A stretch of DNA of 57,436 nucleotides, from NCBI RefSeq assembly GCF_016907915.1, contig NZ_JAFBCW010000017.1, forward strand, positions 1 through 57,436. Reading direction: 5' to 3'. Below the pieces are notes generated by a model, which was given only the letters and a program-made list of their open reading frames with translations, made no database searches and was not told the DNA's origin. Positions 35,493 to 43,865 of the stretch are shown one piece after another (the stretch's first letter is position 1; every line of letters begins with the position of its first letter). The stretch comes from Desulforadius tongensis (GTDB lineage Bacteria; Bacillota; Desulfotomaculia; Desulfotomaculales; Desulfohalotomaculaceae). The position numbers and the translations under genes are program-made.

Positions 35493-35911
35493 TACTGGTT
35501 TCCCAGCAGCCTGGCATGTTCTATTTTTATGCATCTGTCCATAATCATGGTGATGCTGTTATTTTGAGCAATTCTGGCGGCATCATCATTTTTAATGCCC
35601 AACTGCAGCCATATGGCCCGGGGATTTTTAGTGACCGCATCTTCAACCACCGGAGGGGTATCAATGCTGCGGCGGAAAACATTTACAATATCCACCGGTT
35701 CCGGGATTTCGCTCACCTTGTTATACGCTTTTTCTCCCAGTATGGAATTGTACTTGGGGTTAACGGGTATAATTTTGTAACCCTGTTCCTGCAGATACTT
35801 TGCCACCATGTGACTGTCGCGTTCCGGCTTATCCGACAGCCCCACCACAGCTATGGTGCGTGCATCCTTTAGCAGTTCTTTGATTTGCTCGTCAGTGGGA
35901 TTTTGGAACAT
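35492..35911 (-). CDS. CoA-binding domain protein (YccU-like)
   Basis: The 139-residue protein is a single Rossmann-type CoA-binding domain of the YccU group: DARTIAVVGLSDKPERDSHMV near residue 15, GYKIIPVNP and DIVNVFRR. These stand-alone proteins bind CoA; their physiological role is not settled. GGAGGGTTTT precedes the ATG. It is translationally coupled to nth and heads the minus-strand operon that ends with trmL. Confidence 0.9.
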   Translation of the reverse strand: MFQNPTDEQIKELLKDARTIAVVGLSDKPERDSHMVAKYLQEQGYKIIPVNPKYNSILGEKAYNKVSEIPEPVDIVNVFRRSIDTPPVVEDAVTKNPRAIWLQLGIKNDDAARIAQNNSITMIMDRCIKIEHARLLGNQ

Positions 35912-36038
35912 AGTAAAACCCTCCTGTAAATTATTACATCTAATAATATACCAAAAAAACGGCCTTTTTAGTGAATAAATAATAAATTGTTGCTGTATAT
36001 AAAGTGGATATGATAAATTGTTAGGAGTATGAAAAAAA

Positions 36039-36118
36039 AGCAGGGGCCTTTTGTACAGGTGAGCGTTTATGGATGAGCCGCTGCCGCCGAATTAGCAGGA
36101 TGACTTTTTCAGGGTAGG
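36039..36118 (+). repeat. Dispersed repeat, copy B4, before lysO
   Basis: The 5' block CCTTTTGTACAGGTGAGCG plus TTTATGGATGAGCCGC nearly duplicates 21307-21340. The tail AATTAGCAGGATGACT plus TTTTCAGGGTAG ends 11 bases before the GTG start. Confidence 0.65.
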
Positions 36119-36129
36119 TGGTGTTGTAA

Positions 36130-36447
36130 GTGACATTAATTATAGCGTCTATGGTAGTGGGATTTATTATTGGCCATTTTAAACTATTACCCAAAGAAAA
36201 TAAAATCACCCAACGGGTAGTGCTGTTTGGCCTGATATTTCTGCTGGTGGTGATGGGAGCCCAGCTGGGGGCCAATAAAGAATTGCTGGCTGATTTTGGA
36301 CGGATGGGAGTACAAGCATCGGCACTGGCTGCCGGTGGCATATTTTTTAGTATACTGCTGGTGAGGATGGTGGAAGGATATATACGCCGGGGGCTGACCG
36401 AAAATAAACAGCTAAACCGGCAGAAGAAAGCGGGGGAAAGAAATTGA
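36130..36447 (+). CDS. lysO: LysO-type exporter, N-terminal half as a separate protein
   Basis: The 105-residue protein has three hydrophobic segments and matches the first part of LysO (DUF340, YbjE), the lysine exporter. IGHFKLLPKENKITQRVVLFGL and LVVMGAQLGANKELL are typical, and a basic, polar tail ends it. In Escherichia coli LysO is one chain of about 300 residues; here the same content is split over two genes that overlap by four bases (TTGA). The pair is coupled, so both halves are probably made together and assemble. Start is GTG at 36130 after GGTAGGTGG. Confidence 0.8.
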   Translation: MTLIIASMVVGFIIGHFKLLPKENKITQRVVLFGLIFLLVVMGAQLGANKELLADFGRMGVQASALAAGGIFFSILLVRMVEGYIRRGLTENKQLNRQKKAGERN

Positions 36448-37040
36448 CCTGGTTAATATTAGGAGCTGTGACGGTGGGAGCGGCCCTGGGCTACTGGGTC
36501 ATTCCCCGGGATTTAGTGGGCTACCTGGATACCCTTACCACAGCGGCCCTGTGCGTGCTGCTTTTAGGGGTGGGTATTGACCTGGGACAGCAGAAGGAAG
36601 TATGGAGGCGGCTGTGGAAAATGGGTTGGCGTGTTATCCTAGTGCCCCTTATGGTTGCCCTGGGCAGTATAATTGGGTCGGTGGTGGTTGGCTTGGCCAT
36701 GGGCATGCCCGTTAATGAATCATCCGCCGTTGGGGCGGGTTTTGGTTGGTACAGCCTGTCCGGTGTAATGCTGGCCCAAATATACAGCGTAGAACTGGGG
36801 GCGCTGGCCCTTATAACCAACGTAGTCCGGGAACTGATGGCCTTCCTGTTAATACCCTTCATTGCTAAATACATAGGCAAATTAAGCGCGGTGGCTCCCG
36901 GGGGAGCCACCACCATGGATACCACTTTACCGCTCATTTCCAGGTCCACCGATACAGACACCGCGGTGGTGGCCTTTATTAACGGTTCGATACTGTCGGC
37001 AATGGTGCCGCTGCTGGTACCGCTGCTTATAAAATTGTAA
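36444..37040 (+). CDS. lysO: LysO-type exporter, C-terminal part
   Basis: The 198-residue protein carries the rest of the LysO family: LLLGVGIDLGQQKEVWRRL, the conserved AGFGWYSLSGVMLAQIY segment near residue 92, ELMAFLLIPFIAKYIGKL, and the VAPGGATTMDTTLPLI stretch near residue 152 that is diagnostic. About five or six membrane segments are visible. The start TTG overlaps the stop of the first half, so re-initiation is expected. Lysine (or a related cation) is the likely substrate by family only. Confidence 0.83.
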   Translation: MTWLILGAVTVGAALGYWVIPRDLVGYLDTLTTAALCVLLLGVGIDLGQQKEVWRRLWKMGWRVILVPLMVALGSIIGSVVVGLAMGMPVNESSAVGAGFGWYSLSGVMLAQIYSVELGALALITNVVRELMAFLLIPFIAKYIGKLSAVAPGGATTMDTTLPLISRSTDTDTAVVAFINGSILSAMVPLLVPLLIKL

Positions 37041-37048
37041 CCGGTGGG

Positions 37049-37084
37049 AAAATGAGCCCCCGGCTCCGGCCGGGGGCTCATTTT
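37049..37084. terminator. Bidirectional terminator after lysO
   Basis: A 15-bp stem (37049-37063 with 37070-37084; core GAGCCCCCGG/CCGGGGGCTC) has A and T runs at its ends and can serve both strands. Confidence 0.88.
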
Positions 37085-37229
37085 AAATTTTATTGATATA
37101 TATCAGTGCAGGTACAATAATTGTCGCTGCTGTAATTAACCACAAAAAACTTTCCTTTTCGTTTTCCGCCACAGTGTGTTCATGATACTGGTAACTTTGC
37201 AGGTGCTGTTCATATTCCCGGTCTAACAC
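37083..37229 (-). CDS. 48-residue tail-anchored small membrane protein, unknown
   Basis: A short frame runs on the minus strand from GTG at 37229 (an alternative GTG is at 37235) to a TAA inside the lysO terminator. The first half is charged (LDREYEQHLQSYQYHEHTV, ENEKES) and the second is one hydrophobic segment (FLWLITAATIIVPALIYI) followed by NKI, so the protein would be held by its C-terminus. GGGAGG lies eight bases ahead of the chosen start. I do not know a family for it. Codon use and the clean ribosome site make it credible. Confidence 0.55.
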   Translation of the reverse strand: MLDREYEQHLQSYQYHEHTVAENEKESFLWLITAATIIVPALIYINKI

Positions 37230-37474
37230 AGGCACCGCCTCCCTGTCTTTAAATGATATTTTAGTTATTTTGTAGGTTCATTTTATCACAAGCCCTTATT
37301 AAGTAAAGCTGAAGAGACGGTGGTTAAGAACAGTATTGGCTTGTGGGCCAACATGCACTATATTTCTGGACATTAACTCATTTGGTTGATACTTTTTTTA
37401 ACATTTTACGATGGTGTCTATTACCTCAACAGTTGTACCCATTGTCAGTGTCAAATTGTTTGCCACTTTTGTAC

Positions 37475-38155
37475 TTAACTCAAATACACCAGTATTAACC
37501 GGGTGGTATTTATAATACTGTGGGCGATAATTCCGGGAATCAGAGAACCGGTTTGGTAGTAAAGCAGTGCCAAACCAGCCCCTACCAGGGCTATTTCCCA
37601 AAACCATACCGTACTTAAATGTACGGCGGCAAAAAACAAGCCGGAAACAATTACTCCTATTACCGGTCCCCAGCGTTTTACAAAGGCAGGAAAGGCAAAA
37701 CCCCGGTAATATATTTCTTCAGCAATTGGTGCCATTACCCCGGCAGCAAAAACCGGTCCTGCCAACTGCCTGGGATTGCCGGCCTGGGCAGCCATTTTAA
37801 CCAGTGGGTGGGTGCTGACATCGGCTGCCAGCACTGCTGTAAAAAAATGACGGGCACCGGCGGCCAGGATAAATAAAGCCCCACCGGCAGCGATGCCGAG
37901 GATTATATTTTTTCCCCAGTGCTGTTTTTGCAGTCCTAAATCTTCTAAATCCCCTATTCGTAAAACAAAGATCAACGTCAGCAGAATTAAAATTACTCTG
38001 TCTGCTATGTTTAACACCTGTTGGTTTATGCCCGGGAACAGCGGCAGAAGAAAACGACCCAAAACAAATACCACTATAATTCTTAAAGCCAGTATCCAAA
38101 TGACTTCACTAACACCCCATCGGATGCTTTGAAAATGTTTAGCCACAATTTTCAT
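37475..38155 (-). CDS. CPBP (CAAX/Abi) family intramembrane metalloprotease
   Basis: The 226-residue protein has six or seven hydrophobic segments and the three CPBP motifs: APIAEEIYYRGFAF with the EExxxR signature near residue 141, FFAAVHL near 172, and GIIAHSIIN near 209. Bacterial members are linked to peptide maturation, bacteriocin immunity or membrane protein processing; the substrate here is unknown. GGGGAGATGAAAATT precedes the ATG. It is a single minus-strand gene. Confidence 0.9.
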   Translation of the reverse strand: MKIVAKHFQSIRWGVSEVIWILALRIIVVFVLGRFLLPLFPGINQQVLNIADRVILILLTLIFVLRIGDLEDLGLQKQHWGKNIILGIAAGGALFILAAGARHFFTAVLAADVSTHPLVKMAAQAGNPRQLAGPVFAAGVMAPIAEEIYYRGFAFPAFVKRWGPVIGVIVSGLFFAAVHLSTVWFWEIALVGAGLALLYYQTGSLIPGIIAHSIINTTRLILVYLS

Positions 38156-38354
38156 CTCCCCGGCGGTATTAAAATTTGAAAACCAAAATAAAACAGCACT
38201 CTTAATATTAATGTCTTTTTATAGGGAAAAAATTCAGTAAATAAACAGTATTTACGCTGGCAATAATACAATTTGAGTTAATTACCCTGCGATTATGTAT
38301 CCTTAAATTCGGGTTTTAACATATTTAAATAAATTTATCAAAGGAGGGAGAATC

Positions 38355-39080
38355 ATGGAAGCCCTGATACCGTGGGTGATAGGTATTTTAATCATGGCAG
38401 CGGTTATATGGCTGGGCTGGTATGCTTGGTCTGCCAATCACTACCGGGCGCAGAAAAAAATTGATCCGCCGCCGGTACCTGTTGTAGAAGGGAAAAATAA
38501 CTTTGATACCGAATTGGCCGAAGAAATTGCTGCCTTTCCTATCTGGGAAAAAGAATCCCCACCTCCGGCCCCTGAATTACCTCACCTGTACAATAAAGAT
38601 TGTTTGGTATTGATGGCCAGGGATCCTTACTGGTTATATGCCTACTGGGAAATTTCCACCGCTAGACAAGAGGAACTAAAAAATAATTTTGGTGAACAAT
38701 TTTGGCATCATTACCCGCCGGTAATCAGAGTGTATGACATTACCGGGGTGGACAACTTCGACGGTACCAACGCCAATTTGTATGTTGATATATATATTAA
38801 TAACCATTGTATGGATTGGTATATAGAAATTGGATCACCGGACAGGACCTATTGTGTGGATTTAGGACGGATGCTGCCCAACGGTCAATTTATTACCATA
38901 TTAAGGTCGAACGCTGCCAGCACACCCAGGGCATGGCTGTCTGACCGTTTCGATGAAGAATGGATGTGGATAGATGGTATTTACCGGATGATGGGCAAAG
39001 TTCAATATGGTATTAGTACGGCACTGATGTATGAAGAAAACATTCCCAGTTCACCGGAGTTTAATAAACCCTATAATTAA
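38355..39080 (+). CDS. DUF4912 protein with N-terminal membrane anchor
   Basis: The 241-residue protein has one membrane segment (about residues 5-24), a proline-rich linker, and a DUF4912 domain (VLMARDPYWLYAYWEIS near residue 94, YVDIYINNHCMDWYIEIG, YCVDLGRML). Members are found next to GH57 enzymes, as here. The fold resembles carbohydrate-binding or immunoglobulin-like modules, so a role in polysaccharide handling is plausible but unproven. AAAGGAGGGAG precedes the ATG. The next gene starts 44 bases later, after a dispersed repeat tail. Confidence 0.85.
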   Translation: MEALIPWVIGILIMAAVIWLGWYAWSANHYRAQKKIDPPPVPVVEGKNNFDTELAEEIAAFPIWEKESPPPAPELPHLYNKDCLVLMARDPYWLYAYWEISTARQEELKNNFGEQFWHHYPPVIRVYDITGVDNFDGTNANLYVDIYINNHCMDWYIEIGSPDRTYCVDLGRMLPNGQFITILRSNAASTPRAWLSDRFDEEWMWIDGIYRMMGKVQYGISTALMYEENIPSSPEFNKPYN

Positions 39081-39085
39081 AAAAA

Positions 39086-39109
39086 TTCAGATAACATTTT
39101 TCAGGATAG
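39086..39109 (+). repeat. Dispersed repeat, copy B5 (tail only), before the GH57 gene
   Basis: TTCAGATAACATTTTTCAG then GATAG matches the conserved tail. The ribosome site AAAGGAG begins at once after it. The 5' arm is absent because the upstream gene ends here. Confidence 0.6.
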
Positions 39110-39123
39110 AAAGGAGTTTCTTA

Positions 39124-40731
39124 ATGGCTAAGGGTTATTTGGCACTTGTATTACATGCCCATTTACCTTTTGTACGGCACCCGGAGGACGAATTCTTTTT
39201 GGAAGAGCGCTGGCTGTATGAAGCAATAACCGAAACATATATCCCATTGATACGAGCTTTTGAACGTTTAACGGAAGACGGCATTCCCTTTAGATTAACC
39301 CTTTCCGTGTCACCGCCGCTGGTGTGCATGTTAAATGACCATCTTTTACAGCAGCGTTACGTAAAACACCTGCAGAAAATGATCGAACTGGCGGAGAAAG
39401 AAATCCAGCGCACAAAAAATACACCCTATTATGCCACCGCCCGGATGTACCAGCAGCGGCTGTTTGAAAGCTATGATACCTTTTGTCATCGCTACCACTG
39501 CAATTTAAATAGTGCTTTTAAAAAGTTTCAAGACTTAGGCCGGTTGGAACTGATTACCTGTGGGGCAACCCATGGTTATATGCCCTTGATGAACCAAAAA
39601 GAATCAATTTATGCCCAAATTGAAACGGCAGTAAATATACACCGGAAAAACTTTGGTCAAAACCCTAACGGTATTTGGATACCGGAATGTGCATATAAAA
39701 AAGGCGTGGATGAAGTGCTGAAAGAATTCGGCATTAAATTCTTCTTTACTGACACCCACGGTGTGCTGTATGCTTCCCGCCGGCCCCGGTACGGGGTATA
39801 TGCTCCCATTTTTTGTCCCACGGGAGTGGCCGCCTTTGCCCGGGATATGGAGTCGTCAAAGCAGGTCTGGAGTGCCAGTGAAGGCTACCCCGGTGACGTG
39901 GACTACCGGGAGTATTACCGGGATATTGGCTACGATATGGATGAAGAATATATCTGGGAATACATTCATCCCGACGGCATCCGGCATAATACCGGTTTTA
40001 AATATTACCGCATAACCGGCGATGTGGATTTGGCGGACAAAGCACCCTATGTACCGGAATGGGCCGAATATAAAGTACATCAGCATGCTGGCAATTTCAT
40101 GTTCAACCGGGAAAGACAAATTGAATATCTTTGTTCTGTTATGGATAGGCGGCCGATAATAGTGGCGCCCTATGACGCCGAGCTGTTTGGTCACTGGTGG
40201 TATGAAGGACCAAGGTGGCTGGATGTGTTAATTAGAAAAATTAACCAAAGTGCCAGAATAGTGGAATTGATAAGCCCGGGGGATTACCTCCACCGGTACC
40301 CGTGCAACCAGGTGGCGGTGCCATGTGAATCCAGCTGGGGTAACAACGGTTATCACCATGTGTGGCTGTGTAAGGAAAATCACTGGATTTACCGGCATCT
40401 GCATGAAGCTGCCCGGCGGATGATAGAACTGGCCAACAGCTATCCCCGTGCCTGCGGCCTGCTGAAAAGGGCGTTAAACCAAGCCGCCAGGGAATTAATG
40501 CTGGCCCAGGCCAGCGATTGGGCATTTATTATGTATACAGGGACAACGGTGGAGTATGCGGTGCGCCGCACAAAAGCGCATTTACACAATTTTTTGCGCC
40601 TTTATGATATGGTAAAGGAAAATAAATTTGACGAAGATTGGTTAACCTGCTTGGAAAGTACAAACAATATTTTTCCGGAGATCAATTACCGAACCTTCCG
40701 CTCCAGGGAAGCCCCGGGAGCTGCCGTATAG
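39124..40731 (+). CDS. GH57 family glucanotransferase/branching enzyme-like (DUF1957)
   Basis: The 535-residue protein is a glycoside hydrolase family 57 enzyme of the branching-enzyme group, with a DUF1957 C-terminal helical region. The first GH57 motif LHAHLPFVRHPE is at the N-terminus. The likely nucleophile glutamate is in GIWIPECAYKKG near residue 188, and the acid/base aspartate is in APYDAELFGHWW near residue 350. It probably acts on glycogen or another alpha-glucan; branching versus other transfer cannot be decided here. AAAGGAG precedes the ATG at 39124. Confidence 0.9.
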   Translation: MAKGYLALVLHAHLPFVRHPEDEFFLEERWLYEAITETYIPLIRAFERLTEDGIPFRLTLSVSPPLVCMLNDHLLQQRYVKHLQKMIELAEKEIQRTKNTPYYATARMYQQRLFESYDTFCHRYHCNLNSAFKKFQDLGRLELITCGATHGYMPLMNQKESIYAQIETAVNIHRKNFGQNPNGIWIPECAYKKGVDEVLKEFGIKFFFTDTHGVLYASRRPRYGVYAPIFCPTGVAAFARDMESSKQVWSASEGYPGDVDYREYYRDIGYDMDEEYIWEYIHPDGIRHNTGFKYYRITGDVDLADKAPYVPEWAEYKVHQHAGNFMFNRERQIEYLCSVMDRRPIIVAPYDAELFGHWWYEGPRWLDVLIRKINQSARIVELISPGDYLHRYPCNQVAVPCESSWGNNGYHHVWLCKENHWIYRHLHEAARRMIELANSYPRACGLLKRALNQAARELMLAQASDWAFIMYTGTTVEYAVRRTKAHLHNFLRLYDMVKENKFDEDWLTCLESTNNIFPEINYRTFRSREAPGAAV

Positions 40732-40743
40732 CGGATAGTTATA

Positions 40744-40774
40744 GGGCCCGGTTTGCCGGGCCCTTAATATTTTT
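40744..40774 (+). terminator. Rho-independent terminator after the GH57 gene
   Basis: GGGCCCGG (40744-40751) pairs with CCGGGCCC (40756-40763), followed by TTAATATTTTT. Confidence 0.8.
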
Positions 40775-40805
40775 GCCTCCGGTATGTATAGTTAGTTAAT
40801 TTTTA

Positions 40806-40835
40806 GCAGGAAATAACCTACCAGAAGTCGAATTA
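40806..40835 (+). promoter_or_regulatory. Sigma-H promoter before the Ig-repeat lipoprotein
   Basis: GCAGGAAAT (40806-40814), a 12-bp spacer and GTCGAATTA (40827-40835) fit the sigma-H consensus. The start would fall near 40842, giving a very short leader before the ATG at 40860. Confidence 0.7.
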
Positions 40836-40859
40836 CATCGTAACATGAGGGTGATAAAC

Positions 40860-41927
40860 ATGAAACATGGTCAAAAGCATTTGCTGTTAATTTTAATAAT
40901 TACGTTGGCAGCGGTAATAATGGTGGGCTGCAGTGTTCCTGACAATATTGCAGGTAAAATTCCCTTTTTAGGTGCCGGCGATAAAGAGGTAGATTCAAAA
41001 CAGGTACAGGATACTGACCAGAAAGACAAACAGCTGGCTGACCAAAAAAATAAAGCAAAAGAAACAAATAGTGAAGAAAAGGGCAAATCCGGCGGTGAAG
41101 ATAGCGCTGAAAAAAAGGGCGGGGAAAAAACAGCGGCTGAAACCGGTATAAAAAAAGAACCCGCTTCCGGGGAGAACAAAGGGCCCAAGTTAATCATTAA
41201 TTTACCGGAACAAATGACCACTGCACACAACAAACTTAAAATATCCGGTGTCACTGCCGGTGGGTGCACCGTGTATGTTAACGGGGAAGCGCTGAGGGTT
41301 AGAAGTGACGGCAGCTTTAATACCGAGGTAACTTTAAAACCCGGTGACAATGAAGTGCAGGTGGTATCAATAGATAAAAACGGTAACAGTACCCTTGTCA
41401 ACCGGAGGATTAATTTTAAAGTCCGGCAGCCTTCGCTGAAAGTGTTTGCCCCCCAAGAAAGTACGTCAGCCAGTGTTGAAGTCAGCGGGCACACCGATCC
41501 CGGCTGTACTGTGTACTTAAATAATACCAAAGTTAAGGCCGATTCCAAGGGCAGTTTTTCCGGTTCGGTGGAACTGATGCATAAAGGCGACAATATAATT
41601 AATGTGGTATCGGTTAATGATTACGGTGTTTCCACCAGGGCAAGTAAGGTCATCCGGGGTATACCGCCCCGGTTGGAGGTGGCGGCGCCGGAAATGGTAA
41701 CCGATGATAAAGTTACCATCAGCGGGGTTACCGATACCAACAGTTCGGTGGTTGTGCTGGTGGGCAGCGATGAGGTGCAGGTGAACAATAATAACGGTAC
41801 CTTTAGTGTACAATTGGATTTGGAACCGGGAATAAATGATTTTACGGTGATGGCCATCAATATTTTTGGTACCACTGAGAAACCGGTTACGGTATTGTAT
41901 GATGACTATAACGATTATTTGAAGTAG
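40860..41927 (+). CDS. Lipoprotein with three Ig-like (glucodextranase-B-type) repeats
   Basis: The 355-residue protein has a lipoprotein signal (hydrophobic LILIITLAAVIMVGCS, with the lipidated cysteine near residue 25). A long low-complexity linker rich in K, E, D and Q follows (residues about 40-115), then three tandem beta-sandwich repeats of about 80 residues. Each repeat starts with a phrase such as LKISGVTAGGCTVYVNGE, VEVSGHTDPGCTVYLNN or VTISGVTDTNSSVVVLV. Such repeats are binding or spacer modules on the cell surface. The ATG at 40860 follows GAGGGTGA; an ATG at 40845 overlaps that site. The sigma-H promoter suggests transition-phase or sporulation expression. Confidence 0.82.
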   Translation: MKHGQKHLLLILIITLAAVIMVGCSVPDNIAGKIPFLGAGDKEVDSKQVQDTDQKDKQLADQKNKAKETNSEEKGKSGGEDSAEKKGGEKTAAETGIKKEPASGENKGPKLIINLPEQMTTAHNKLKISGVTAGGCTVYVNGEALRVRSDGSFNTEVTLKPGDNEVQVVSIDKNGNSTLVNRRINFKVRQPSLKVFAPQESTSASVEVSGHTDPGCTVYLNNTKVKADSKGSFSGSVELMHKGDNIINVVSVNDYGVSTRASKVIRGIPPRLEVAAPEMVTDDKVTISGVTDTNSSVVVLVGSDEVQVNNNNGTFSVQLDLEPGINDFTVMAINIFGTTEKPVTVLYDDYNDYLK

Positions 41928-41933
41928 CGGGAT

Positions 41934-41980
41934 AAACACACTTGTTTTGCTGTTGTGCAAAACAAGTGTGTTTTTATTTT
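41934..41980 (+). terminator. Strong terminator after the lipoprotein gene
   Basis: A 17-bp perfect stem (41934-41950 with 41957-41973, loop TGTTGT) runs into TTTTTATTTT. Confidence 0.9.
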
Positions 41981-42230
41981 AGGAAGTACCCCCAAGGCCC
42001 GGGCCTGTTTACATACTATAATAATATGGATTTTTATTTAAAATCCCCATTCCCACCCTCACTGTTTGAAATCCAGTACGTGGTTGTAATTTGTTACAAT
42101 AATTTATAAAGTTGTTATGTGTTCTGGGCATAAATTGTACAAATTAGGATTCGAACCTGATGCGCGCCCCACGCGACACCAATTGAAAAATAATGATGTA
42201 CTCGCTATTTCAAACAGCTACCGCGTTAAT
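41981..42230. other. Intergenic AT-rich stretch with a tRNA T-arm-like fragment
   Basis: I see no gene here. At 42146-42156 the sequence GGATTCGAACC is the complement of a tRNA T-loop core (GGTTCGAATCC on the minus strand), but the rest of a tRNA is missing. It lies just downstream, in the minus direction, of the DIP1984-family gene and could be a leftover attachment site. Confidence 0.35.
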
Positions 42231-42686
42231 TTATTTAAGTTCTGTTAACCAGTTTGCCTGCTGAACCCGTGTATCTACCTCTCTATATTCTTTTGATAAT
42301 GCATCAATTTCCTTTTGAAGCTCACGAACGCTTACAGTAGCTATGCTCTTAATTTCAGAATGGCTATAGCGGTCTTCAATCATTGAAGCTTCTTCTACTA
42401 AAGATTCCAGCAAACTTCTTTTATGCATAATCATTTCCCGGCGTGTAAGAGCATCTGCGATAGTTCCGTATGGTTCTAGAGATACCGCTGCATTTGTATG
42501 ATTAATGCGTTTTACAAGAGATTCAAGAGATGTAACAATCCTATTCATTTCTTGCAGCAATTCTTTAGGATCCTCTGGTGGTTCTTCCCCTTCTTGGACA
42601 ACTGCTGAACGACTCAACCGTTTACGCATTTGAGCCAATCGCTTCTGGAGATCAGCTCTTTCTAATAGAGCTTCAGCTAATTTCAT
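42231..42686 (-). CDS. DIP1984 family (septicolysin-like) protein
   Basis: The 151-residue protein is almost wholly helical. It begins MKLAEALLERADLQKRLAQM, which is the DIP1984/septicolysin-type signature, followed by coiled coils (ELLQEMNRIVTSLESLVKRI, SVRELQKEIDALSKEYREVD). The family is scattered across bacteria, often as isolated or mobile genes, and its function is not established. The ATG at 42686 is five bases after GGGGTGA; an ATG at 42704 overlaps that site. Codon use is more AT-rich than in the neighbours, and the gene is inverted, so horizontal acquisition is likely. Confidence 0.75.
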   Translation of the reverse strand: MKLAEALLERADLQKRLAQMRKRLSRSAVVQEGEEPPEDPKELLQEMNRIVTSLESLVKRINHTNAAVSLEPYGTIADALTRREMIMHKRSLLESLVEEASMIEDRYSHSEIKSIATVSVRELQKEIDALSKEYREVDTRVQQANWLTELK

Positions 42687-42704
42687 TAAGTTCACCCCAT
42701 TCAA

Positions 42705-43052
42705 ATTCAGGAAATAATTGTAATACAGAATCTATTATTCCGTGCTGTTTTATCTGTTTTCTTTCTTGAAAAGATTTTATAATCCTTTTTTAATATATAT
42801 TTTTATGTTTATGTATTTTTTGTTTGATTTAACTAAATTTATTTCCGAATCAAGATAAGTAATAGTATCATCAGTATTTTTTTTACTGATCAGGCGATGT
42901 TCTGCAGCGGGATGTCGGCAAAATGACAAAAAACAAGTAAGATATACGACTAAATAATTAATTGAAATTTGTTATTATTTATGCAAAGGGGTTTGTGCAA
43001 TATAGTGCAAACTGTAACAATTAAAATATCAAAATCATAAGGAGGAACCAAA
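42705..43052. other. AT-rich intergenic region with direct repeats before the DUF169 gene
   Basis: No gene is visible. A small hairpin ATCAGTA/TACTGAT lies at 42870-42890. At 42995-43010 GTGCAA is repeated with a 10-bp period (GTGCAATATAGTGCAA), 42 bases before the DUF169 start, and may be a regulator site. Confidence 0.4.
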
Positions 43053-43865
43053 ATGCTGCTGGTGAATGTTGAAGAATTGGCTAAGAAAGATAAATTGAGT
43101 TATGAAGACATGCATAAAGCCTTTGCCGCGCTGTATAAGCTGGAATACAACCCTGTAGCGGTTAAATTTTTCTTTGACCAGGAAGAGTACGATAATTTCG
43201 TGCCGGAAAAAGTTCCCGGGCCGAAAATGACCTTTTGCCAAATTGCACTGACCTCTCGTATGGACGATTACATAATAAAAGCCGGTGAAGATAAACTGCT
43301 GTGCGGCAATGCGCGCACTGTTTTTGGTTTCCGGCAGCCCAGTGATGAAGAAGTTGAAGGACATGTAAAATACACCAACGACTGGGATTTGGCCAAAGAA
43401 TGTTTAATGAGCAAGCCCAGACTGCCCCACGGTGAACTTAAAGGATTTATGACCGCTCCTCTGTATAAAACCCCTGTGGACCCGGATGTAGTCTTCTTCG
43501 TTGTCAATCCTTTCCAAGCATATCATATTTTAAATGATTATATTGGGGGATGTAAGGTAAGTGAGGTTAATTCCACCCATACCATTAATTCCGCTGTTTG
43601 CGGGGGAAGCGTACGCTGTTATGACCAGCAGACAGCCGGTATGAATACCATGTGTGCCGGCAGTTTTACTTCCGGTAAAACCGAAAAGGGTGAAGTAAAT
43701 GTTTTCATTCCGGGCACTCAAATTGAAAAGGTAGCTCGGCAGCTGGTAAGCAGGAGCTTGCGGTATGGTGCCGCTTCAATGCTGGGCCCCGGTGGCCAGG
43801 AATATCCCGGCGTTGATGTATGCAAAAAATGTCCCATGATTCGTTTTAAGGATTATGAAAAATAG
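43053..43865 (+). CDS. DUF169 family protein
   Basis: The 270-residue protein belongs to DUF169, an uncharacterised family of anaerobic bacteria and archaea. Typical parts are LYNPVAVKFFFD-like YKLEYNPVAVKFFFDQEEY, KMTFCQIALTSR, CGNARTVFGF, and the C-terminal SLRYGAASMLGPGG and CKKCPMIRFKDY. Several cysteines (TFC, LLCGN, GCKV, VCGGSVRC, CKKC) suggest a metal or cofactor site. AAGGAGG precedes the ATG. It is a single-gene unit ended by a 20-bp stem that includes its stop codon. Confidence 0.85.
   Translation: MLLVNVEELAKKDKLSYEDMHKAFAALYKLEYNPVAVKFFFDQEEYDNFVPEKVPGPKMTFCQIALTSRMDDYIIKAGEDKLLCGNARTVFGFRQPSDEEVEGHVKYTNDWDLAKECLMSKPRLPHGELKGFMTAPLYKTPVDPDVVFFVVNPFQAYHILNDYIGGCKVSEVNSTHTINSAVCGGSVRCYDQQTAGMNTMCAGSFTSGKTEKGEVNVFIPGTQIEKVARQLVSRSLRYGAASMLGPGGQEYPGVDVCKKCPMIRFKDYEK

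Noticed and set aside
37398-37607. Minus-strand open frame whose end reads like a natural protein
   Set aside because: It overlaps the well-supported CPBP protease gene and has no ribosome site of its own.
42143-42160. A tRNA gene
   Set aside because: Only the T-loop core is present; no acceptor, D or anticodon arms can be folded around it.
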